Source: Parascedosporium putredinis
Taxonomy: Eukaryota > Ascomycota > Sordariomycetes > Microascales > Microascaceae
Assembly: GCA_949357655.1 (NCBI GenBank)
Contig: CASHTG010000017.1
Location: forward strand, 2,108,001-2,172,000
Direction: 5' to 3'
Length of the DNA: 64,000 bases
The notes under the pieces were generated by a model, which saw nothing but the letters and a program-made list of their open reading frames with translations, was not told the origin of the DNA and ran no database searches. The translations under genes and the position numbers were made by a program. Position 1 is the stretch's first letter, and the number at the start of each line of letters is the position of its first letter. Positions 1 to 12,700 of this stretch are shown here, in pieces.

Positions 1-1953
1 TAGTCGACAGATTGTTACCACGCCCCCTTTCTTCCAATGTGTCAATAGCGATGTGGTGTTGAAAAACGTGCCGGATCGCTTTCTCCAAGATACACGCAGT
101 GCACAATGGTGAAATTCAATGGTTTTTCTCTTTTGAAGCAAGCTCTCTCCCTACATGTAGAAATCTCTTACCCGCATGCACTAAACCCCCGCCCGGGTTC
201 CATATTCACTTGTGAATAAGCGGGTGCTCATGAAAACCAGCTTCAGTTTGGGAATGCGACTCGCTCATCAGCCTGGGCCTAGTATCGAGGGCTTACAAGG
301 AAGATTGGGGTTGCTAGTACCTCGGTACGGTTATGCAGCCATCAATCTATAATTTTAGAACACTCCCTTCTTCTCAACCAGAAACAAGCGAGGCTTGAAT
401 ATGCCTTATTTCAAGATGCTTCCTTCGGTTGATGGTGATGGCTATCACGTCGAAGATGTAAACCTATAAAGCTTATAGATATGTAGAATCAAGCTAAGTT
501 GTAGTTCAATCTTTAGACAAACTGCTAATTTCCCTATTTTGATCGATACCGTAGGTTGGTACGAACTTTGAAAATCTTGGGAGTAGAGACAATATCCCAG
601 TAAGCCTCAAAGGTAGAACCATGTCTAATGTTAGAACTCGGTTTCGCTCTAAAGACGGGGTTCCTTCGAAAGGGAGTCTTTGAAGTAAGAAAATGTTACT
701 AAACTGTCCCTCAGAGGTTTCTTGGATCCCCTGGCTCCTCTACCTGAACTCCTTCGCGGCCTCTTTGAAGATTAAGTGAACCAACCCCCTCGAGGAGCGA
801 TCCAGTGATCCATTGATGTGACGGATTTTTGGGTCGGCGTGGCAAGCGTGGCTGCAAAGAATGGCAAACCCCAGGAAAAGCAAAGTTAACGCTTACCTAA
901 CCTGGTAGGGGTCTAGAACAATTCCAGGTGGTCCTTCACTTAACGGCGCTGCGCTACTTGACTGCCAGCTCCACAAACCCGCAGGTCGGAGGGAAGACTC
1001 CTGAATTTGACCCGAAGACCCTTCCGGCAGGCCTGCTTTCCTCCCTCCTGTCATTCCCAGTGGTCTGGTCCCGTTGCCGTCACCCCTCTAGTCTAACGAG
1101 TAGAAAGGAGACAAAGAGACCACCAGTCTTTCAATCAGGAATCGTTCGCCTCATCTCGGTTGCCACTCCCGAGCGCCCCTCCCGAAATTCTCACAGCTGA
1201 TTATTTCCACTCCATCACAACCTCGGGGCATTATTTGATTTTTGGGTCGCACTCTTCCTCACTACTTTTCCTTGCCGAGTGGCGCTGGATACAGTCAGGA
1301 AAAGGCAAGCTTCAGCCCCTTATAATATATATAGACCTGAAGTTGCTTAGCCCCGCTCTTGAAGCTGACACGGGGTTTCTCCAACTCCCTCCTTGACACC
1401 AACCAATATCAACCACCCTGCAAGATTGGGTTTGTATCGCTCGTCCCCAAACTACGCGACTCGTTCCACCAGATTACGAGTTACTTTGCGAGCCACGCCA
1501 TGAGCACTTTGACACGACGAAGCGGCCCAGGCCTCTTTCAAAATTGATCCACCAAGTGGTAGGAGAGGAGGTCCATCTTGTCGCTGTTTTACCCGAACCG
1601 CTTCTGTGGGAGCTGCACGACAGACGAGCTGGTTCTCTTCTCAGTCGGCGGCCTAGCTAAGCGCGGCTGCCGATATACCAGCATCGTTGCATCGTATCCT
1701 ACCGTGGCAATACTGCAGATTGGCAAATAATAGTGAACGTGGGGTTCTGTCGAGGCGAAATTATGGCGAAGGCACAAATTATAGCCGGGCCAAATAAAAA
1801 AGGGGCATTGCCTGGGAAATTGTAGGCGCGGCCCAGCAAAAGAGCCCACGCCTCGCCGACCCTAGCCTCACACAAGGAAAAGGTTTGCCTCCAAAGAGCT
1901 CGGTTACCACCTGTTGAGCCCCTTGTGTGGCTTTGCTAACGTCTAAAATCCAG
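1..1953. other. Left-end intergenic sequence, may hide a 5' exon
   Basis: No gene is recognised here. Open frames are short and unlike known proteins. One copy of the palindrome TACATGTA lies at 152-159. The right end carries a good intron 3' end for the next gene: a CTAAC branch-site match at 1936-1940 and an acceptor CAG at 1951-1953. An upstream coding exon of that gene should therefore lie in this stretch or beyond the left edge, but I could not identify its donor site. Confidence 0.5.
1936..1953 (+). other. Branch site and 3' splice site of the DUF7924-like gene
   Basis: CTAAC at 1936-1940 matches the usual fungal branch consensus and lies 13 bases before the acceptor CAG at 1951-1953. 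The in-frame stop TAA at 1937-1939 shows that the reading frame cannot continue upstream without a splice. The matching donor was not found. Confidence 0.6.
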
Positions 1954-3775
1954 GACTGGAGCAAGGCGACGCTGTGAAGCCACCTGTAGATCGGAAGCGG
2001 GGCGCGATGTTGGGAACGAGAGTGGAATAGCTAGACGCTCGAAGCGGCCGAAGCTCACCAGATCTAACCTACGACTACATGACAAGCTAACCAGGCTCTT
2101 TGAAAGATCTTCCAAATTCATCATCTCACCCTCCCAGCCGGGAACGGCGCTGGATGAAGGGTCCTTCTCATCCAAGCACACCGTGCTGACAACGACGTCC
2201 GGGTTTGACATGATTGCCGCCGATAATGGCATCCAATCCATTGCGGACTCGAGCCGGCCAACCAACTATGCCGATCTGAAGGAGATGCTCGACCAGCCAC
2301 GCCGGTCTGAGTCCCCCAACGAGTCGGACTACGAGTTTTATGTGGAGAAACTGGGCCAGATGCGCACCGAGCAGGACGTGGTAGTGGAATCAAGCATCCA
2401 CCTTTTCAAGGATCACAGGCAGCGTGACTACGCACGACACTACAACACGACCTTCACGGGCCTACCAAAGGACTGTGGATTTAATCGAGGGTTACTGGCC
2501 CCGCAACCTGACTATGTTGAGAGCCTAGTCCCCGAGGCCTATCGACCGTTTCCCATCGCACGAGAGCTCGGTGGGGCTGCCGTCCTAATCCAGCGGGACC
2601 GGCAGTCGGTCACGCTACCGCACTTTATCGGGGAGTGGAAGTGTCCGGCGGGCAGCATGCCGCAGGCCAAGTCCCAGGCGGCCTACGACGGGGCCACGTG
2701 CGTGCACGGGCGCAATCATGCTCTGGAGTATATGGGTAAGCGAGACCCAGAGGGCCACGCCGCGGTGACGAGCTTCGTGTGCAACGGTGAACAACTAAGC
2801 ATCTTTGCCCACCATGCGCTACCATCGCTTAACAACCAAGGCAAGGTCGAGTATCATCAATCCATGTTATCTAACACCCCACTTAACGGGTCCCTCGAGT
2901 CGTACAAGCAAGGGCGTAAACAACTGAGAAACGCCCAGGACTACGGCAAGCAACAATCAGCTGAGATGAGGGACCGGCTCAAAAGCCACTGGGCCGCTCG
3001 AACCGCTCAACGGGCTCTGGCAAGTCAGAAATCGGGTAGGACGACCACCGCCGCTCCGAAAGCAGACAGCATGGAGAGTTGGGGAGAAGTCGGCCGCGGC
3101 CGGACCAAGACGCCCAAAGCAGCATTTTCCGCCATCCATCCTACTCATACTCAACCCCCAGGAAACGCCGGCAGGCTGACCGTGGTCATGGGCGAGCAAT
3201 ATGGTATAAACTCATTCGTGGGAGACTACTATAGCGATGAGGGATGCGGGAGGTTTAGCCAGCAGGATGTGCATGGCTTAACAAGTACAGTGGCAATTTT
3301 GATCACCGGCGCGGAGGATTGCAAGACGAAGGCCAAGACTGGCTCCCGTACCAACTTGGCCCAGGTCCAGACCGATGCCGCGATGACTGTTAACATGATG
3401 ATGGCGAACTCATCGTCACCGGTGTTCTTAGGTTCGGGGACTGTCCGGAGGACCAAGTCTTTGCCCGATGGCGTGGGAACGCAGGAGGCGCCTCACCTTC
3501 CACAGGGGCAGTTGCCCTCAATGCAAAATGAGTCGCCGAGGAATACGCAGTTGGTGGCTTCTTCGATGGATGGCGAAGCTTGGAATGCTAGCGCAACAGG
3601 GTATAGTGCAGTTCGGGAGGACGACGAGAATGACGAAGCATGCCCTCGCACCAGACCGCAGGACCCTAACCACGAACGCGATTGGCAAAAGGGTGACTAT
3701 GGCGGCGTATGCAAGGAGCGAGGCGAAGCCGCGGGATTGCCCACAAACATACCGCCAACGTTCTCAGGCCGCTAA
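1954..3775 (+). CDS. Fungal DUF7924-like protein, 5' exon missing
   Basis: The frame is open from the acceptor at 1951-1953 to the TAA at 3773-3775, about 606 codons. It is open upstream of the GTG at 2183, so 2183 is not the start. An in-frame stop at 1937-1939 falls inside the presumed intron, which has a CTAAC branch site. The N-terminal part is basic (KRPKLTRSNLRLHDKL). The conserved core (about nt 2390-3000) has the pattern I associate with fungal DUF7924 proteins: FTGLPKDCGFNRGLLAPQPD, then HFIGEWK, then Q(A/S)AYDGA, then KQLRNAQDYGKQQSAEMRD. The E-x-K in GEWK, followed by a conserved Gln, resembles the active site of PD-(D/E)XK nucleases; that is inference, and no activity is claimed. 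The C-terminal 200 residues are low in complexity and unfamiliar. Cellular role unknown. It stands alone in sparse DNA. No internal frame break was seen. Confidence 0.75.
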
Positions 3776-4609
3776 GAGACCTGCGGGGAAGAGCCATCCT
3801 CGTCTTCTTCCTATTTACTATTTCTTATGGTGACGAACCTGGCATGCATTGCATATGTGGTATCTATCTGGCCCCTGTTCAAAGCTATCTTGTTGATTTT
3901 AGACAACGTTTACTTGGTACGGTTTATATGGATATCCTTTGTCAAGATTTGGTAGGTGGTTTCGTTGGATTACAGCTTACCGCATGCGGTCCTCGTATAT
4001 GTTGATTTATATGTTCTTAAAGATATCCCACTTCACTAGAGGAGAATGTACGAATCTATACTTATCTTGTCCTTTCTTTTATTCTTTGCGAAAGCGAGGA
4101 AGGGTGGCGGGCTATGCTGCCACTAGAGAACCAACAATTTTCTGGGGCGATTCATTATGCCCTTGTCCCAGCAGACGGTGAATTACCAACTACCGTGAGT
4201 GCGGAGCGTGAGGGAATCCACGTCACTGGATAGGTGGCGTGGTCTTGGCGATGATGGCTCACGGCCAAAAGAACGACTATGCGATGTTTTGGAAGGGAAC
4301 GCTAACACCACCTTATTTTAGTAGACTAGCAACGCGTGGGCAGGGTACGCAAGGCATACTTTGGTGGGTCGAAGCCATCCAACTTTCTTTTCCGAGTTTG
4401 GGTAGAGGTGATGGGAACGAGGAGGCAAGGCCCAGGCAGAGCGGCTCTGGATGTGTTGGAGCTACGTGGTCGGCCTCGGAGAGGGATGTGCTCCGGCGTG
4501 CGGGCGGCAGTGGTGGGGTTGGTGAGAAGACTCCAGCCCTAGAAGAGGAAACGAAGCTATGAAATAAGCATATCTGTTTTCTTCCTCTTTTTCTTCCCGA
4601 TCTTATTTC

Positions 4610-4640
4610 CAAGCCTTCCAGGATGGAAATGGAAGGCTTG
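4610..4640. repeat. Inverted repeat, 11-bp arms, 9-nt loop
   Basis: CAAGCCTTCCA at 4610-4620 is the exact reverse complement of TGGAAGGCTTG at 4630-4640. It is intergenic and could form a hairpin on either strand. There is no U-run and no adjacent gene end to make it a terminator. Function unknown. Confidence 0.6.
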
Positions 4641-6453
4641 ACTTCTACTCAAGGAAAAAGGGGGCAACCACTGCGAAGCACCACCCTGGAGAGTATCTCT
4701 AGGAAGAACGAAAAGGCATCACTCTACAGGGGTCGAGATCAGGTTAAGCTCAACCTTCTTTCTTTCCCTTTGACTCCCGCAGCATCCCCATCACTTGATA
4801 TCCTCGATATACCTCGTAGGGGCTGCAGGTACACAACGCAGGGTTTAATCACGGCTCATTCCACAGGATAACCAGCAATTGTGTAAGGGTAGAGGGTTTT
4901 TTTCGGTTCTTTTAGGGGGAAGGGGGCGTCTCTGGAGAAAGAATATACTAAGACTTAGAGGGGACGAGGGGTGGGCCGTGCCTAACCCTTCTGGAAAGGA
5001 CAATCTGCTAGTGCTGGATATTTCACCTTTCTGAGGTGGGCGGGGGTTGTGTGAGGGTGGACTTCAAACTCTGAATCTTCATGTTGATTTCCCTGTTGGC
5101 CCTGGGGATGTTTGGTTGCGTGCGATCTTCAAAGCTTTGGGCGCTATGGGGGAGGTGTCGAGGCAAATGGATGTCTCCTGTGCCTCCTGATGCGAGACAT
5201 CCAGGAACTACATGTAGTCGAGGAGGAACGGGAAGAGGAGAGTAATGACCAGCGGCAGACAGGCTGTTTTCTCCTTCGATGTGAAGTGAAAAGGTAGAGA
5301 TAGTCTATCCTCGCATCGTCGTACAATATCAATTGATCTATTGTCTTGTTGGAGTTGGCAGGTTTCCTATCGTTCTTGGCCTTCAAAATTTTCTGGTCTC
5401 GTCTCCCTCCTTCCCCACACCTTCCGCCACGCGACCACCCTAGTGACGTGGTGGACACGACGGTGTCTAAGACTCAATAGATCCATTGGACCCTTTCTCT
5501 ATTCTTCTTTTTCAGCGGAGACGAAAACTATATCGAAGCCTGAAGAGACACAGAAGCTAGTGGGGTTCTACGATTACGCAGTATCTATTGCCTTCTCGAT
5601 CGTGGGGAGGACGCGCGTCGTTGCATTATGGGCGCGCGTGATGGCTTCTTTTGGACAGATTATTTTCTCTCTTCCCCTCTTCCCCTTCTTCCTCCCACCC
5701 TCTTTCTTCAGAGGTGACAAGTGTGTTCGAGGTAATAGACGGGGTTTCGCCCCTCCTTTCAATGTGTGGGACCATCATGGGGCAAAGTCTAATCCACTCA
5801 TGGCATTTGTGTAGTTGACGTCCGCTTGCTGACGCTTGCGGAGATCATGGCGAAGGAGGCTAAGGAGAAGGGGGTGGGACGTCTGCGAACACTCCTGGAA
5901 GACTGACACGATGCGGAATCTATGGTGTTGTCTGAGGAGCCTGTAATCATCAATGATGGTTAACCGGCCGCGCGTGCAGGCCCGGTTCGTCCGAAGAAAA
6001 GAAAAAAGAAAGTAGCCCTGCCCCTTCCCGATGGCCCAGTGCCATGCCAGGACACGATTTCGTACGAGATAATTGATGTTCACGAGGATTTTACCCACAA
6101 TTGGCTTGGGCCGTTGAGGAGTGTCAGACGCACCATGCTGTACATCTAATCTATTGTTGATGAGTGACTGATGAGTGGGTAGAACCTTGGGTCGTCGAGG
6201 CGCATGGGCTGCTGCCCGCACCACTGGGGAAGGGGGTTATCAGAGGGCCATTTATAATTACATGTTGAGGAGAGGCGTCAGCAGCAAGCAAGAGGTACAC
6301 CAAGCACGGGCTAGCTCTCTCTTATGGCTCTATTGATTCATCCATGAGCGGTGGACAACAGATCCAATTGATGGGTCCTGGATCTATGGGCGTCACAGGG
6401 TTGTTGTTGCTTGCTGTTGAGTGACGATAGCAGTGCCTGAAGGAACTTCTTTG

Positions 6454-6483
6454 TTTTTTTTTTTTGGTTTTTTTTTTTTTTTT
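6454..6483. repeat. Poly-T tract (T12-GG-T16)
   Basis: Two T runs are separated by GG and followed directly by a G-rich block (6484-6497). The same arrangement recurs near 31.55, 38.96 and 42.73 kb. It may be a simple low-complexity tract or, read on the minus strand, the A-tail of an old retroposed sequence. Confidence 0.7.
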
Positions 6484-7427
6484 GGTGCGGGGAGGGGTCC
6501 TCTCGCTGTGTCCTAGGTCCGACTCTTGAGCCAGTCGTTGGAATTCTATCACTCCTCCAAGTCGAAAGAGATCGATGATACAAATATCCAACCAACTTGC
6601 ATCCTTCCCCGTTAAATTGATTTGCCTCTCGTCCAACCAAATAATACAAAGGAGCAGAACCGAACTTGGCTCGAAATCCCACCCTGCTTTCCGCCTCCGC
6701 TCCTGCCTGCTGCTGCCTGTGGTGTAGAACATTTTCAAAAATTCTTTATTATCATCCCTTCGCTCCTTCTTGAACTCATCTTTGCCTCCTTTCTCTCCGT
6801 CTTTTTTTCTTGCCTCTTCTCTATCATTTTTACTCTCCTTTTCCTTGCGCTTTTTTGCCTTTTTGTTTCCGCTCAAAGTAGCTCTCAGGCTTGTGCCGAC
6901 CCTGACCGCCGCACTAGTGCTGTTCCCAATCCCTCACCTTTGCGTGAGCTTCCACAGGCAAAGCCACACCCGACCCGCCGCTCACGCCCACAACACGCCC
7001 CTGCCGCCTGTGCTACCGTCCTGTTCCAAAACGCCAAACCCCAACGCCGAGTCGATCCTCCAACCGGAACCCCTCCTCTCCTGACGAACCTCTCTCCGCC
7101 TTCCACCTCCCCCTTCTCCTTCCGCCGCCCACCACGACTCACTCCCCCATCAGAAGATACCCGCGCTCTGCCGACTCCATCGATCGTCCGAACGAACAGA
7201 AGAACCCAGCAAACCAGCACGCGGAGGCACAAGAGGCGATACCAGTCGCAAGGAACAAAACGACATTGGGCGGTTCACGTCACAAGTGTGTTAGACGAGC
7301 AATCAGCCACATACTCGAGCCGACGCAAGGAACCAAAGGGATAGCGCAACGAAAATACACGGAGGAATTTGCGGTTCCTCTCCCCCTTTCTGTTTTCGGG
7401 GCGAGGCTCGTTTCTCGCCGGCACGTC

Positions 7428-9628
7428 ATGAAAGCCATGAAGGGCATCGGCATGAACAAGATGCTAGGCACCATTAAACGCCGGGCCACCGGGAGTACGT
7501 CTTCACTCACCTCCCATCCCTAGGCCCCCTTCCTCTCTCTCTCTCCCTATCTCTCTAGCTCTGTCGCATGTCCCTCCGAAGTTCCCTCGATATCGTTCTA
7601 CAGACGGGCAAATCCTGGCTTTGTGGCGACACCTTGAATGCTACTTAATACCAAGCTCTCGGAGCTTCGCGATGATCACTTGCCCTTTCTCTTATTTCTT
7701 GCAACTCTTCCTAATCGCACCTGCACGCGCGCACTGCTAACCAAGAAATGTTGCGACGTGTTTCCAGGTATCACCGGGCCCGAGGATACCCCAGGTCCAG
7801 AAGGAGAAGGTCCAGAGGCCATGGCCTCCCACGCCGTAGTATGCGACAACCATCCCTCCCAGCCATCCCCTCGCACCCCACAAGCGATCTTTCAGACTTG
7901 CCACTCAGGCATGCCTCATCTTCGACCACCTCCCGCTGACGCAACTCAACCTCGCTCTAGAAACAATTTTGCATTGCAGGCAGCTCCCCGAATAGTCAGG
8001 TACATACGACCCTCGCCTATCCTTGTGTTTTCTCTGTTTCCGATGGTTTCTCCTCATAGCCTTGACACCTACCGCTCACCCCCAAGCGCCTTAAACTTTT
8101 TTTTCGATTGGAAAAATAAGACTATATACATGGACTAACTCGTGCTTCCTTGTTTCTCCTCCCGCTTGATACAGCCTGGCGATGAGGTTCTCCACCTCCC
8201 CACCATTGTCGATGCCGCCGAATCCTCCCCGCCGCCTCAGCTGAGTGCGCCAGGCTGATCCGCAAGTTCCTCGCCCGTGATAACGTTGCCCGCCCGTCGC
8301 AACAGTACAACGCCATCATGCTTTTGCGCATCCTCACCGACAACCCTAATATCACTACGTTTACCCGCAACTTTGACAAGAAGTTTGTCGACGTTGTCAA
8401 GGATCTTCTCAAATATGCCAAGGACCCCAGCGTCCGCACGATCCTTGTCGAAACCCTCGACTCCTTCGAGTACGCAAAGAGCTACGACGAGGGTTTAGCC
8501 CTACTGATAGAGATGTGGAAGAAGGATAAGAGCAAGATCTACAAAAATTATGGCGTGCGTATCACACCTCGTCAACCTCAGTCTCACCCTGCATATGGTC
8601 TTTCTTAGAGATGGATGATTCCTTTCTCCTCGCGGCTTTCCTTGTTCACGCCACCATTCCCTGTCATTCTATCTCTTGTAACAAAGAAACTAACGAGCGC
8701 TCGCCTAGGTGCCGCCTCCTCACAACAGCTCACGCCTCGAACCCTCAACGCCCCCGCTTTCCAGCCCGTTCCTCAGGACAGCCACTTTAACGGCACGCAG
8801 GGAGCCGGCCACCGCACCTCGCGCCTGCCTGACCCCGTCCAGCTAGCCGCCCGTCTTGAAGAAGCAAGCACGTCGGCTAAGCTACTTACTCAAGTGGTTT
8901 CCCATTCGGAGCCGCGTGAGCTTCTCGATAACGATCTCGTAAAAGAATTTTCGGGCCGATGCCAGCGGGCGTCCCGGTCCATACAAGGCTATATGACGGC
9001 GGAGAATCCTGCGCCGGACAACGATACGATGGAATCGCTCATCAACACGAACGAGCAGCTGCAAAGCGCACTCAACCTCCACCAACGGGCCGTGCTAAGC
9101 GCCAAGAAACAGCTAGGCATCGTCTCTTCTCACTCGCCTGCCCAGCCAGGAACGCCTAGTCCTGAAGTGCCCCTCATATCGGGCGCCAATAACCCGTGGG
9201 TGGGCAACGACGGCAACGATGCGGGTATAGGTGGTGTTGGGGCAAGCCGCAGCAACAGCGGAGCCCAGGGCTCGTCATCGCGGTCAGACCTACCACCACC
9301 GCCTCCGCCCCGAGAGAAGAAGGGGAAGGGCGCGGTGACGCCTTATGCCGAGGAGCCTCGAGATCCGTTTGCTGATCCGCACGATGAGGCAGCAGGGCCG
9401 GCGGCTGGTGGCAGCGGCAGTGGCAATGGTGGTGCCGGTAAGGCGTCCATCGCAGGCGATGATCTACTCCAGCTCAACTCGTTCCACGTCGACTTTGACG
9501 CCTACAAGCCCTCGGGATTGGAGCCAACAAGCAATAATCGCGTGGGCAAAGGTTCTGGAGCGGCGGATGACGACGACATTTATGACTCAGCGCCGAGGAC
9601 GAAAGCAGGCGGCGCAAGCGGTAGCTGA
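7428..9628 (+). CDS. VHS-GAT domain adaptor protein (endosomal sorting)
   Basis: Five exons are proposed: 7428-7494, 7768-7838, 7980-7999, 8175-8558 and 8709-9628. The start ATG at 7428 opens MKAMKGIGMNKMLGTIKRR, typical of this fungal family. Exon 4 encodes a VHS domain (about residues 60-180, with ARLIRKFLARDN, YNAIMLLRIL and YDEGLALLIEMWKKDK). Exon 5 encodes a GAT domain (about 220-318, LPDPVQLAARLEEAS through LHQRAVLSAKKQLG). A disordered tail follows with a proline run and a DPF motif (about residue 399) of the type that binds clathrin adaptors. VHS-GAT proteins bind ubiquitinated cargo and act in endosome/Golgi sorting; some fungal members are annotated as actin-patch proteins. The frame breaks at 8227-8230 (C4, one C short) and probably at 7986-7989 (C4). 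With both restored the exons sum to 1464 nt, 487 residues. The donor of intron 4 could be 8555 or 8559; 8559 keeps the frame without a further change. Confidence 0.88.
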
Positions 9629-9746
9629 CGAAGCCGTGAACCGGTTTATGAGGAGTGACGGGGAGTGAAACAAACTCGTTTTTTTTTCCTTTGTTAACGA
9701 TGGAAAGAATGAAAGGTTGAATATGCCACTTGGGTGTGCCGGTTGC

Positions 9747-9752
9747 AATAAA
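9747..9752 (+). promoter_or_regulatory. AATAAA polyadenylation signal of the VHS-GAT gene
   Basis: An exact AATAAA lies about 120 bases after the stop codon at 9626-9628, followed by a T-rich stretch. The spacing suits a 3' end element, although fungal poly(A) signals are loose and this could be chance. Confidence 0.4.
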
Positions 9753-12700
9753 CCTATTTTTTTCTTCCAGGGGACCTTTCTAATTCACCGTTGGATGTTT
9801 TTCTCACCCCTTCTCCATGATCAAGTATTTTCTTGTCCTGTCTCCCTTAGACGGAACTGAGCTTCCATAGTTTGTTTACTCCGTTTTGCTCTCACATTTG
9901 CACTCTTACTCGCACTCATACACTCTCAATCTTCTTTGTGTTTCCTCTTTTTCCTTGTTGCACGAGACCGTAGAGTTTATGCTCCATAATGGCATATTAA
10001 AAAACAATGGGACAAATGGGCCCAGGTATGACCTTTCCGGTCTCCTTTCCGGTCCTCTATTTTTTTCTTATCTTGTTTTTGAAATTGGCCTCCTTTCCCA
10101 TCAAATCGTGTCTTGAGGCATGCAGTTTCTCCATTCCATTCGAGTGGGTTACCATCTGAACGAACCCCCACCACCCCCAAAAGAAGAAAAAAACAATTAC
10201 AGATCAAGTTTTGCTGGGACCCGGTGTTTTGGAGAGCCCAATTTTAAGCACCATGGTGCCGCCACACGGCGCTAGACTAGAGCTTGAGCTTGGGAAGCTC
10301 CCAACCCGATTGTGAGCTTTTAGAGCCAAGGAAATGGTGACTGCGGAAGTGAGGCAAAGTGAAGCGCCCAGTCCGTATCGGCGAAGAAGCTCAAAATGCA
10401 CAAATATTGCCTCGTGTTCATAGTAAAAACAGCATAAACAGACAAGAGTCTGTCGAAAGGGCTAAAAGCAAGCGCGGAGAAGCAAGGTTAAGCCTTCGTC
10501 TCTCTTTTTCAGAGAACATTGAAGGCCAAGGACAGAGAGTAGAATTTTACTCGTTGATATCTCACCGGACTCGAGCTCAAAATGTCGACAGTCCTCGCCC
10601 GAGGCTTACATGTTACACTCACTTTCACGAGATCCCTCGTGCGTTCTCCTCAGCTTGGGAACGTCTCACTCAAATTGCCTCCTGGCCAGCTTGCATAAAA
10701 TGCACGAAGCACAAGTCGCTGTATTAGTGAGTGGATTAAAATACAAATAAAATAAAAAGCGTAAACCACCAGTGCCAAGGCATTATGTTCCTTTTGAGCA
10801 TTCCAACCCACCAGTGCAGGCACCGACGATTGGCCCAATCGTCCTCCCTTTCTCCCTTCCCGAGCCGGCATCGGCACGAACCGTTTCTGTTCCCCCATGG
10901 ACAGCCAGCCATCATTTCCCCTTCCCTCGTTCCCTTCGGCCCCCACCACACCATCCTCCTGGGTCCTCTCTCTCGCCCCCTTGTCCAAGTATTATCCTTT
11001 GCTCCACCCTCGTTCTACCCACAGAGAACTCTTCTTCTCTCCCGCCATATTTCGTAGCTCGCGCTCCAGTCTCTATCTCATCATTTGGTCTGATGCGTTG
11101 AATCTTATTTCCGTCCTTGTCCTCGCTAGTCAGTCGAGGCCCTTGACGATGGGGCTCGGATTATGGAAGGGGCCGGGTGAGGAGGGGTGGGTGAAGGGAG
11201 GGGTGTCCGTCCTGCCTGCCTCTACGTGGTTCTTCAAGACCACGGTGACAGTTGCCGATTTTGGATCCACAGATGATGGACGTGGAACGTGCGAAGTGTT
11301 ACTGTAGGTCCATCTTGGCTGCGTTCCGCCGCTCTTCAACCTCGTGCCTCCTCTTTTCCCTTGTTCTCCGTCCCTTCGGGGTCACTCCACCCCCTCTGGG
11401 TGCCCTTGAGCAATCCATTGACCCATGGATGTTCTGCGATCCGCCCCTCCCTCTTCCCATCTCCATCTCTAAGCTTGTCAGCATATCGTCCGGGAAGGCC
11501 ACCAGTCCCGTGAACAAGATGGAAATTTGCCTGGTCAATCCTCACTTCATCCCGCTTCGTCTCAGGCCACCCAAGCAGCTGATCACGCACTCCCACCCCG
11601 CCATTTCCTCTCCCCTTGTCCCCCACCGCCTTGGTGCTCAGCCCTCCCCCAGCGGGCCTTGTGTGGCCTGTGGGGGCGACAGGTACGTGCTGGGAGCATG
11701 CTGCCCCCCCCGGCCCCTGGGATCGAAGGAAAGAAGAAAGAAGAAAAAGTGCCAGGCCCAGGAAGAGGGCATGAGTTATTATCAACTCGGGGCAGGTGTG
11801 GCGTGCGTTAGGGCCAGTAACAGCCATCTTCCCCCATTGTGACAGGTCAAGTCAACTAGTCAAACTACTCCAGCGCGAGGGGTGTGTAATTCTTTGTCTC
11901 TTTGGTTCACAGGATTTTCACCCACCAATATTAATTATAGTCTGGGTGGGTGACTGGCAACCCAAGCCGAAGACTTTTTCTCTTCTTTACGAGAGGGAGA
12001 CCCGCTCGGTATAGTATAGTCGATGAGCAAGGTTGCGAGAACAGAACACCCATATACTCACACTCACATTGCATTGTCTGTCAAACTTTCAGTGTCCACC
12101 AAAGCTGGCCCCATTCCAGTTGTGTAACAGGGATACTGAACAACAACTAGTTACTTCCCTGTCCTCTAGTCTGTCTTGATACATTGCCCCGTTGCCTTTA
12201 GAAATCTTGCTCCTTTCTCTCCATGCCTGTAGCGTTGACGGTCGCTTGAAGGATGGGACAACACCCATGCAAGTGGTATGAGGCAAGTGAACTCCTTTCG
12301 GTAACCCTCAATGTTTTTGTTCTGTGTGACCACGAGTTAGACCATGTGCAACCTAGATGGACTATATTTCCCTCTTACGACCCTCGTATATGAGCCCGTT
12401 TGCCTTGCTCGCCAATCCTACCCGCGACTCAGGACGCCGTGTTTACCTCACAAAAGATCAGCAGCAATACATTGAGGGTGAAGGCCCCCTTTACGATACC
12501 TAGGTTCCATGCTTCCACACTCAGCCGCCGTCGTTCTCACTTGTTGAAGTTTTGATGCCCCTGTGCGAGAGCAACGCGAAAGCTTAGGGTTCCCGTCCAT
12601 ACTCATGGAGCCTTCTTAAATCCACAACCCGAGACCGGGGGACTGAGAAGGATTAGGAGAAAAGTGGAGTTGGTCATCTTGCTCGGCCTCAAGAGACAAG

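Larger units (their letters stand above)
3776..7427. other. Intergenic, with pyrimidine-rich leader of the VHS-GAT gene
   Basis: No gene is recognised over 3.6 kb. It holds a perfect inverted repeat at 4610-4640, TACATGTA at 5209-5216, and a double poly-T tract at 6454-6483. From about 6680 to 7427 the plus strand is very rich in C and T, with long CCT/TTC/CTC runs, as is common in promoters and 5' leaders of expressed fungal genes. The long proline/serine-rich open frames here (for example 6622-7344) follow from that composition and are not convincing proteins. Confidence 0.5.

Noticed and set aside
8709..8725. A further missing C at the start of VHS exon 5
   Set aside because: Using the donor at 8559 instead of 8555 keeps the frame without any change, so a base loss is not required.
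9600..9668. An alternative C-terminus for the VHS-GAT protein ending ...VADEAVNRFMRSDGE at 9668
   Set aside because: The peptide looks protein-like, but reaching it needs one extra or two missing bases, a different kind of change from the other sites. The in-frame stop at 9626-9628 was kept.
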